From the NCBI GenBank assembly GCA_963729325.1, contig CAVSNS010000027.1, forward strand, positions 1-64,000: a stretch of DNA of 64,000 nt. Reading direction: 5' to 3'. Both the position numbers and the translations under genes were made by a program. The DNA comes from JABCYV01 sp963729325 (GTDB lineage Bacteria; Acidobacteriota; Terriglobia; Terriglobales; Acidobacteriaceae). The stretch's first letter is position 1. The number at the start of each line of letters is the position of its first letter. The notes below the pieces were generated by a model. The model had not been told where the DNA came from and searched no databases. It saw nothing but the letters and a program-made list of their open reading frames with translations. Below, one piece after another: positions 8,457-14,835 of this stretch.

Positions 8457-9968
8457 TCAGGATGACTTGCCAAATACGAGTGCCTGACTCATACCCGCGA
8501 ACCAAATCTCAATGAGGGTCCGCGATCCGTCACCATTTTTTCTATACACAAACGCATCACGCTCGTACCTAATGCCGCGCTTCACCCATTTTCCGTCCGC
8601 TGTGGCGACAACGTAATTGTCTTGCACAAATTTCACAAGTGCATGGGCGCTGTAGGATTCCCAACCAATTGTGCAATTTTCGACAGGCGTGTGCGCACGG
8701 CTTAGTGTCGGCCCAGAGTGTAACAATCGGCCGATAGCGTCGCACCCGCCGTTGAAAGTGAGGGTCCGAGAGCCCCTTTCGAAAGCTCGTGGCTTGAAAC
8801 CGCGGGAGACCAACTTCTTATGTGCCTCGGTGGCTCCTTCGTCATCGCGGTAGGGGCCCACAAGTGCGTAGTAGGAATTCATCCAAAGATGGCCTTTCTC
8901 AATGACGGTGGCATGAAACCCGAGTTGTGCTAGTTGGTCTGTTGCCTTGCGAGCCCAAAACTCGTCTTTGAATTTGCCAATTTCGAAGTACATTTCCGAT
9001 GTTGAGCCGGCGTTCTCTTCTCTTGAATCCACAGTACGACCGCTGGGATGGTTCGCTGGTACGAGCTGCGGAGTCGTGCCGAGTTCACCCAGAATAAGGT
9101 TGGAGTTGGGCACGACGGAAGTCGTTGGTAAAGAAATTGTCGGAGGTGTTGACGAAACCGCTGCACTGCCCGCAGGATCGCGCCTCGCCTGCTGGGGCTT
9201 AGCCGGGTTTGTCTGGGGCTTCGGCGGGACCGTGTCGGGGCGTTTAGCTGGAATCAGCGCACGTGTCGGCGACCGCCTTTCGACTTCGACACTCACCCCG
9301 TACACCGCTTGCGGTGGTGGCAACTTCGTCTGCGAAGCTGGCGACATCATTTGTGTCTGCTCTTGGGGTTTTGCGGTCAATCGTTCTCCCAATTGGATGA
9401 GAGACTCACCGAACTGACGGCGATAGGAGTGAAGCAAGAATACGGTCGCCACGAGAGCCGAAATGAGAAGTCCGGTCGCCAAACCGCGCGAGAATCCGCT
9501 TAGTGGCGTTGGTGGTTTTACCTGAGGTGACACAACTGCAATCGAGGCGGAAGCGCGGGGAGCCTTCATGTCCGGTCGGCTGGCACTAAGCGCGGGAAAT
9601 CCGTGCGGCAGTTGGACAGACGGTGTGGACGCCTCGTCTGCGACGAGGAGTCTAGGTTGTCTTATCAAATTGCGGATTTGTTCACGAGCTTCTGCGGACA
9701 GCGTAGTGAATCGCACGCCCCCCGTCTTTTGTGTCGCGTCCGTCCAGGCCAGTGCGCCGTCGACGCCGATTCGCTGGTTGCACTCGGAAAACCACAAACG
9801 GATCATCGTATTCCGCTGGACGGGGGCGATGGAGTCAAAGCAAAGCCCTCCCTCAGAGACATTCCCCACACTGCCACCGTTATCCGGCTCGATATCGATA
9901 TATGCGAGCCGTTCAATCGTTGTCCGTGGAGTTTGGCGGCGTTCCGGTTGTTTCATTCGCAGCGTCAT
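8457..9968 (-). CDS. PilZ - transmembrane - SPOR-like fusion protein
   Basis: The start MTLRMKQPERRQTPR is chosen as the first Met before the PilZ domain; the frame extends further upstream to 10019. Residues about 5-100 are PilZ-like (ERRQTPRTTIERLAYIDIEP, NVSEGGLCFDS, GGVRFTTLS), suggesting c-di-GMP binding. Then come a linker, one membrane helix (GLATGLLISALVATVFLLHS), a Pro/Gln-rich stretch and a SPOR-like domain (MYFEIGKFKDEFWARKATDQ, YYALVGPYRDDEGA). The topology puts PilZ in the cytoplasm and SPOR in the periplasm, so it may link c-di-GMP to peptidoglycan. The last 130 residues are unassigned. Confidence 0.75.
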   Translation of the reverse strand: MTLRMKQPERRQTPRTTIERLAYIDIEPDNGGSVGNVSEGGLCFDSIAPVQRNTMIRLWFSECNQRIGVDGALAWTDATQKTGGVRFTTLSAEAREQIRNLIRQPRLLVADEASTPSVQLPHGFPALSASRPDMKAPRASASIAVVSPQVKPPTPLSGFSRGLATGLLISALVATVFLLHSYRRQFGESLIQLGERLTAKPQEQTQMMSPASQTKLPPPQAVYGVSVEVERRSPTRALIPAKRPDTVPPKPQTNPAKPQQARRDPAGSAAVSSTPPTISLPTTSVVPNSNLILGELGTTPQLVPANHPSGRTVDSREENAGSTSEMYFEIGKFKDEFWARKATDQLAQLGFHATVIEKGHLWMNSYYALVGPYRDDEGATEAHKKLVSRGFKPRAFERGSRTLTFNGGCDAIGRLLHSGPTLSRAHTPVENCTIGWESYSAHALVKFVQDNYVVATADGKWVKRGIRYERDAFVYRKNGDGSRTLIEIWFAGMSQALVFGKSS

Positions 9969-10363
9969 TGAGTCGCCGCTTATGCTGCAACAACAGAGCC
10001 TCATTTGCCTCTGTCGCAATGTCAGGCAGGGAGGCTCAAGTGTCCCTATAAGCCGAAAGAATGATCCGAGGTCAGATCAAATGGGAACCGGCGAGAGACA
10101 GAGGTACATCCAATCACACTCGATGGAGACTCGCCTCGACACCTGGTAGAGTTGCATCCTCCACTCTTCGCGGAGGACCAGTTGCCTTGAGTAGGCGTGA
10201 GGTGACCCTTAACCCACTGCTGGACGTCAGCAGGCTGATCGCGTGTCGCTCCTGTATGCAGCTCTGCGCCGGCAAAGGAAGCCATGTCCATTTTCCTATC
10301 ACCCATTGAACCTTCGTAACACTGAAGGATCTGGGCTGGTACGGTAGTCTGAGTCTAAGAGTT

Positions 10364-10388
10364 GCGGGCTCTCCGCAAGGAAGCCCGC
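10364..10388 (+). promoter_or_regulatory. Hairpin with GCAA tetraloop in leader of luxR-type gene
   Basis: The arms gcgggct (10364-10370) and agcccgc (10382-10388) pair perfectly. Inside them tcc-gcaa-gga forms a further three base pairs closed by a GNRA tetraloop, with one bulged C. It is not followed by a T run, so it is not an obvious terminator. Confidence 0.45.
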
Positions 10389-10433
10389 ATGAAGCCGCTC
10401 TCCACTCCGTCCTTCAAACAGTGACTTACCAGC

Positions 10434-10460
10434 GCGGCAAGCCGCGGCTTCCTTAGCCGC
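10434..10460 (+). promoter_or_regulatory. Two overlapping hairpins just upstream of luxR-type start
   Basis: The first hairpin is gcggc-aa-gccgc (10434-10445). The second is gcggct-tcctt-agccgc (10444-10460). They share two bases, so they compete. The second ends 28 bases before the ATG at 10489. Regulatory function is inferred from position only. Confidence 0.4.
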
Positions 10461-10488
10461 TAACCACGGCCAGCTGAGAAGGCGCAGG

Positions 10489-11211
10489 ATGGCTATTCGG
10501 GTTGTGCGATCGAAGTTTTGTCCTAAGCAGAACCAAACCGGTCGAGCCAAGACCTCGACATCACTTCCCGTCTACATCGTCGACCAGAACCGTCTCGCGG
10601 CCCGTTATCTGCTTGGAATACTCGCGAAAAACCGGGATCTCCATGCCGTCACTCTCGACGATCTGATCGTGCACAGGCCAGCGGAGGGAACAGCTCCCGT
10701 TTTCATAATCGATCGCGGAGGAATCGACCTGCCATTGAGCGAGTGTCTCTGCGTTTTGAGGAAGCGACACCCGAATGCGAAATTTGTCGTCCTCGACCAA
10801 GAGCAGCCTCCGGGAGAAATTGTTCGGTTACTCTCACTCGGAATTCATGGGTTTGCAGCATACCCGCAGGTCGGTGAGCAGCTGGTGCAAGCCGTTCACT
10901 GCGTAGCACAAGGCAAACTGTGGATCTCGTCCGATGTATTGGAGGCTTATGTGCGACACTCCATCACATCACTGAAGAGTGTCAACGAGTCTCCAACCGG
11001 GCAGGGGATTACCCAGCGTGAAAGTCAAGTCATCGAATTGGTGAAGCGTCGGCTCTCAAACAAAGAAATTGGGGCGATCTTGAATGTCCAAGAGAGTACT
11101 GTAAAGTTCCATCTCTCGAACATATTCTCGAAGTTGCAGGTTAACCGGCGCAGCGAACTCCAGGACAAAGGTCAAGTCAGTGAAATTTGGAGAAAATTGA
11201 TAGCTTCTTGA
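10489..11211 (+). CDS. LuxR/NarL-type regulator with degenerate receiver
   Basis: The 240-residue protein has a receiver-like N-terminal domain (residues about 25-150) and a LuxR HTH (about 168-228: GITQRESQVIELVKRRLSNK, then ESTVKFHLSNIFSKLQ). In the receiver the acidic pair is reduced (YIVDQNRL), an Asp is present in VFIIDRGG, and the conserved lysine region reads GFAAYPQV without lysine. Normal phosphotransfer switching is therefore doubtful and it may be constitutive or controlled by another signal. No histidine kinase is adjacent. Confidence 0.88.
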   Translation: MAIRVVRSKFCPKQNQTGRAKTSTSLPVYIVDQNRLAARYLLGILAKNRDLHAVTLDDLIVHRPAEGTAPVFIIDRGGIDLPLSECLCVLRKRHPNAKFVVLDQEQPPGEIVRLLSLGIHGFAAYPQVGEQLVQAVHCVAQGKLWISSDVLEAYVRHSITSLKSVNESPTGQGITQRESQVIELVKRRLSNKEIGAILNVQESTVKFHLSNIFSKLQVNRRSELQDKGQVSEIWRKLIAS

Positions 11212-12088
11212 TGAGCCGCGTTGACCCCATAACGGGTCAGCTATACCCTGCCAGCTCGTAGGATCCCGCTGTAGTCAGTATTCTTCCGCCGTTTCGGGTG
11301 AATCCGACTGTCTTGGTATCTGGTCGTTCTTCAGCTTGCCTGACTAGGGCGACCGTATCATTTCGTCAAAGCCTTCAATTCTCGTGGGATGGCGTCATTA
11401 TTCGGGAAGTACGCAAAGAAGTTAATCCCACTCCAAAACTAACGCTCGGGAAGCCTTCAACGTAATCGCGTGTATCTGCCAGAGAAGAAAATGATGGCAT
11501 CGTTACGTCGCGCAAGCAGAGGTCGGTGGGGCGGAGCCGCAAAACAAAGCGCCCCAGATCGGGGGAATCTGAGGCGCGTCCACAGCGCATTTAAGCAGCT
11601 CTCCCCAGAGCAACTGCTCACAGCGAAAAGACTCTAGGCAACTTCATGGCACAGGTCAACAACCTACTCGAATAGGGTCGGGCTAGACGAATGGTCGGGT
11701 CTTTCGGTACTCCAAATAGGCCCGGCATCAGAAATTCAGGCCCAGCAAACGGACTCGCAAAGGCAAAGCGCCGCCACGCAGCGGATTAGGCCGCCCTACT
11801 ATCGAGCGAATGCTCGCCCAAGTGACCAGACAAACTTACCCAAGCATCCAGCGTCTTCTCTTGGGCGTCACTCAAGCCGAGAATTACCTCCCGAGTATCA
11901 CCGCGAGTCGCAAGGCCCAATGCAGTGCCATCGCGCGCTGGAGCTGACGGGTTACAGCCTCAACATGGGATGTCGATAACGATTCGCACGTCTCGCATTT
12001 CTCGTTCATGTCGGGCCACCTCCGTGCGATTGTAACCCCGAGATGATGTAGGCGGCGTATCATCGTCTCGAAGAGAAGAGGCGTTCTG
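11212..12088. other. Long gap without a confident gene
   Basis: Only weak fragments are seen. A plus frame ending near 11637 reads APDRGNLRRVHSAFKQLSPE; a minus frame near 11800-11940 reads DTREVILGLSDAQEKTLDAW. Neither has a start that I trust. A hairpin with 11-base arms and one mismatch (gcgccccagat / atctgaggcgc) occupies 11549-11577 and lacks a T tract. The segment from 11952 is the leader of the second copy of the direct repeat. Confidence 0.4.
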
Positions 12089-12315
12089 ATGCCTCGCAGA
12101 CGCGGAAATCCAAGTTGGACCACCGGACAACTCTCCCCAATTCCCAGACTGCCAACCGCGTTCGAAGTAGAGGTTCAGAAGCTTGGACTGGATGACCAGA
12201 CTTGTGCAACCTCGGAGGCGCTGCAGCGGTGGTGTGAACTCAACAAAAACCGTTGCTATATCCCGGAATGGCTGCTGAAGCAGTGGGGAATCTCCGTTGA
12301 CGCCGAACTCAATGG
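11952..12315 (+). repeat. Direct repeat, copy 2 (partner at 276-636)
   Basis: Same-strand duplicate of 276-636, with similarity beginning at ttacagcctcaac and running through the 75-76 residue gene. Differences include small indels in the leader, while the coding part keeps its frame. Confidence 0.75.
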
Positions 12316-12319
12316 GTAG
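12089..12319 (+). CDS. Conserved small basic protein, 76 residues, unknown function (copy 2)
   Basis: Begins MPRRRGNPSWTTGQLSPIPR and keeps the two-cysteine pattern of the copy at 413 (TCATSEALQRWCELNKNRC, then YIPEWLLKQWGISVDAE). Substitutions are mostly conservative, which argues for selection on the protein after duplication. No domain is recognised. Confidence 0.6.
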   Translation: MPRRRGNPSWTTGQLSPIPRLPTAFEVEVQKLGLDDQTCATSEALQRWCELNKNRCYIPEWLLKQWGISVDAELNG

Positions 12320-12378
12320 GGATGTCGGATGGTACTCGGGGTAATTGACGGGCGGCAGGAGGGCGGCACCAGCTCATA

Positions 12379-12576
12379 CTAACGGCGAACTCCATCGCTT
12401 AGGTGTGCTTTCCGGTGCGCTCTGTTCCCGAACATAATTCCCAGGGCAAATCCAATCAACGCTCCCAGAAAGGCCGCGATGATCACCACATTGAGAGAAG
12501 ACGCACTCTTGGTGCTGGCTAAAAGGAAGCCGACATATGCCATGCACAGAGGCCAGAAGATTAGGCGGAGATTCAT
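12379..12576 (-). CDS. Tiny two-helix membrane protein (copy A)
   Basis: The 65-residue product begins MNLRLIFWPLCMAYVGFLLA, has a second hydrophobic stretch (VVIIAAFLGALIGFALGIMF) and a basic tail. Gaggtaa precedes the start by a suitable distance. A closely related gene lies in the opposite orientation at 13902-14153, so the two form an inverted pair about 1.5 kb apart. Function is unknown. Confidence 0.65.
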   Translation of the reverse strand: MNLRLIFWPLCMAYVGFLLASTKSASSLNVVIIAAFLGALIGFALGIMFGNRAHRKAHLSDGVRR

Positions 12577-12600
12577 AAGCGATTACCTCGCTGTTTTCAA

Positions 12601-12846
12601 TTAGGCGGAACGCCTGTTCTGCAACCGATTCCCGTCAATGCTGACAAGCTTCGCGGCAGCGAGTTTCCTGAGACGCTCGGCATGTGCACGGAGGGCAGAT
12701 CGGAGGGCGGAAAGGATCGCATGCAATTCCGATTCTTGCGCCGTCAGAGCTTTTGCGCACAGTTCACGGATGCGATCTTCCACAGCAGCGGAAACCATGG
12801 ACTCAGTACGGCGAACCGCAAGGTGTTCCTTTCTGTACAGAAACAC
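12601..12846 (-). CDS. Small helical protein, unknown function
   Basis: The product is up to 81 residues (GTG start at 12846) or 65 residues if it begins at MVSAAVEDRIRELCAKALTA (12798). It is helical and leucine/alanine/arginine-rich with no membrane segment. It lies just upstream of the tiny membrane protein on the same strand, with a 24-base gap, and is divergent from the metallothionein-like gene. No known domain is recognised. Confidence 0.55.
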   Translation of the reverse strand: MFLYRKEHLAVRRTESMVSAAVEDRIRELCAKALTAQESELHAILSALRSALRAHAERLRKLAAAKLVSIDGNRLQNRRSA

Positions 12847-12912
12847 TCTTTCCTGGAGACTAGCATTTGGACCTGGATCATCCGATCTTGATCCGAAGTT
12901 GGGAGGAAAGAA

Positions 12913-13134
12913 ATGGCTTCTGAGAAAGCAGTGAAGTGTTCACACCCGCTCTGTTCGTGCGTGACAACGTCGGCCAAGTACTGCAGCGCCGAGTGTGAGG
13001 CAACGGAAAAGACGCCGGAGATCGCTTGTGCGTGCCCACACACCGGATGCAAAGGCAACCCCCGGCGTAGGCGGTTAGACGAACGCAAGCTGGGCGGCGC
13101 GATGCTAGTCGTGGAGAACGACATTCAGGAGTGA
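12913..13134 (+). CDS. Metallothionein-like cysteine-rich protein
   Basis: ATG follows gggaggaaaga. The 73-residue protein has nine cysteines in its first 46 residues, in clusters CSHPLCSC, KYCSAECE and ACACPHTGC, plus two histidines. The spacing resembles bacterial SmtA-type metallothioneins (YCxxxCE and CxHxGCxG elements). It probably binds Zn, Cd or Cu in the cytoplasm. The basic C-terminal tail after residue 50 is not part of the usual family core. No metal-responsive repressor gene is adjacent. Confidence 0.8.
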   Translation: MASEKAVKCSHPLCSCVTTSAKYCSAECEATEKTPEIACACPHTGCKGNPRRRRLDERKLGGAMLVVENDIQE

Positions 13135-13281
13135 ACTGGGAAATGTATAAAACTGAAGAGTCAGTGAAACCGTTAACGGGTACTGTGCTTCAGTCAAGTG
13201 GTCATGGGTTAATGTCGGGAACCTCGACGTTCAGACCCTCACGACCGCGTTATTGACTATACTCAGACACGCATGTTTCAG

Positions 13282-13309
13282 GCCGGACCCACACGGGTTC
13301 GGGCTTTTT
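13282..13309 (+). terminator. Rho-independent terminator
   Basis: Arms ccggaccc and gggttcgg, with one G-T pair, enclose the loop acac and are followed by gggcttttt. It is about 150 bases downstream of the metallothionein-like gene on the same strand and probably ends its transcript. Confidence 0.6.
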
Positions 13310-13422
13310 CCTGATTTATCGTTTACGATTGCCAATAGCAACAAAGGCAGAAATCTCCGTCGCAGCACGCGAACACGGAGATTTGCGACGCATGCGATCT
13401 TTAAAGTTCGGCCTAATACAGG

Positions 13423-13647
13423 TTAGCTCGGCGTCCTTCTGCACCGTGCCATCCAGTATTGAATCGTAGCGTCAAGGTCATGTTCCAATATGTCTGCGAC
13501 GCTCTCAGCTGGAACCAGACGGTGAGCAGCGGGGTGCTCTAGCTTTTCGTGGATGAGTTTTCTGAGCGATGCGATCTCAATTGGTTTGCAGAGGACTGGG
13601 TGGTGCGTTGGGTCTTCTTGGCGTGGAAGAATCGCGCATCCTTCAGG
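13423..13647 (-). pseudogene. C-terminal fragment of a receiver protein with RsbRD-like tail
   Basis: A minus-strand frame without a start codon encodes 74 residues: HHPVLCKPIEIASLRKLIHE is the end of a receiver domain with the conserved KP pair, and SVADILEHDLDATIQYWMAR resembles the start of an RsbRD-type N-terminal domain. It stops at 13423. The frame is closed by a stop at 13648-13650, and I find no matching receiver N-terminus upstream in any frame. It is best read as the remnant of a response-regulator gene. Confidence 0.5.
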
Positions 13648-13901
13648 TCAGCATCTTTAATACCCTCCAAAATAATCTTGCCAGAGTAGATTTCAGCAAG
13701 GTTTTGCTGGAGGTTATGACCATCGCAGACGAAGTGGACTCGCAATTGAAGCAAGCGATGCTGAGTTACGTCGAACCCACAACATCCTCTTGGTCGGCGG
13801 CCTAGACCGATGAGAAGAGTCCTAACGAGCGCGGGCCATTCGGGAGTCCTTGCATAACACTATTTCACCTAGGAGGTAACCCCCGCTATGAACCTCCGCC
13901 T

Positions 13902-14153
13902 ATGATATGGCCTCTGTGTTTGGCGTATGCGGCCTTCTTGTTGGCTGACACCAAGAGTGCCTCTTCGCTCAGCGTCATGATCACCCCCGCATTTCTCGGG
14001 GCGATGCTTGGATTTTGCCTGGGAATTATGTTCGCTAACAAAGCACACCGTAGACACCGCGAAGATGTCCTCGGGGGGGGGACGATTGCAAGAATGCCGA
14101 GGAGAAGCGGTCAGCCTAGGCGAGACTCTCCAGACCGAAAATCTGCTGCATAA
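13902..14153 (+). CDS. Tiny two-helix membrane protein (copy B), altered ends
   Basis: Homologous to the gene at 12379-12576: MIWPLCLAYAAFLLADTKSA and AFLGAMLGFCLGIMFANKAH match helix 1 and helix 2. A strong site (aggaggtaa, 13871-13879) precedes an ATG at 13888, but that frame reads only MNLRL and stops; the stop overlaps the ATG at 13902. One base is missing here relative to copy A. The C-terminus differs beyond AHR and passes through a run of nine G (14073-14081). It may be translated by coupling or be decaying. Confidence 0.5.
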   Translation: MIWPLCLAYAAFLLADTKSASSLSVMITPAFLGAMLGFCLGIMFANKAHRRHREDVLGGGTIARMPRRSGQPRRDSPDRKSAA

Positions 14154-14276
14154 TCAACCGTGGCCGCCGTGGCCGCCTCACTGGTCTAGGTGCGAGACGT
14201 GACAGGCCTCGCACCGTGTCCGCGCAGGCACTCGTGTTTCGGAAGAGCATTGCTCGATAATTCGGCATCGAAAAGG

Positions 14277-14543
14277 ATGAACGCTCCCTACTGGCTGAGG
14301 ATAGCCGAAGAAAATTCCAGCACGATTCGGAGCCGAAGTCATGCCCTCGTTGAAAAACTCCGAAGCAGCATGAAAACGGATGATATTGCGGCTGTGGAGC
14401 ACACAGTCGCGATCGCGGTGCGAGAGAATAGGCTGCTTAGAAGCAAACGCCACGCTGAATTCATCCAGCCGAGTGCGGATTCGGCGCCCATAGGGATAGC
14501 ACAGATGTTTTCCTCCGGCCGCAAGGCCAGAGTGGCGTCCTAA
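14277..14543 (+). CDS. Small protein, 88 residues, unknown function (copy 2)
   Basis: The ATG at 14277 gives MNAPYWLRIAEENSSTIRSR; aaaagg lies immediately before it. An in-frame start at 14190 would add 29 unsupported residues. The product is hydrophilic, helical in its first half (HALVEKLRSSMKTDDIAAVE) and ends SGRKARVAS. Its partial duplicate is at 1-254. No domain is recognised. Downstream, 14544-14835 contains no gene that I can support. Confidence 0.45.
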   Translation: MNAPYWLRIAEENSSTIRSRSHALVEKLRSSMKTDDIAAVEHTVAIAVRENRLLRSKRHAEFIQPSADSAPIGIAQMFSSGRKARVAS

Positions 14544-14835
14544 CTCGCTTCGACCAGTCGCGCACAGGATCACACGAAGATTTTTCGACTTCCGGATCTG
14601 CGGTTGATCACAGCGGAGTCAGCAAAGCGGAGCCCGCCTCAGCCGACTCTATCGCTGTCGCAAATTCCTTCGGCGCCCGATATCCCAAACTGCTGTTCTG
14701 AAAGTAGCTCGCCGCGGCACCCCCCTAGCGCCGCGCGTTTCGTCATTTCACGAAGAAAGCGTTCCTAGCTCGCGCGTTACGCTTGCGTCCCCGAACCCAA
14801 CGGGGCTTTTCGTTTCGGAACCTTTTCGAAACTGC

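Larger units (their letters stand above)
10020..10488. other. Divergent intergenic region with leader hairpins
   Basis: No gene is supported between the PilZ-SPOR gene and the luxR-type gene. ORFs in this stretch overlap each other on both strands and have no recognisable content. The right-hand part, from about 10364, is unusually rich in short GC inverted repeats placed just before the downstream gene. Confidence 0.5.

Noticed and set aside
9568..10149. 193-residue plus-strand ORF
   Set aside because: Antisense to the start of the PilZ-SPOR gene and without protein-like features.
11549..11577. Hairpin as a terminator
   Set aside because: The stem is good but no T run follows on either strand, and no gene ends near it.
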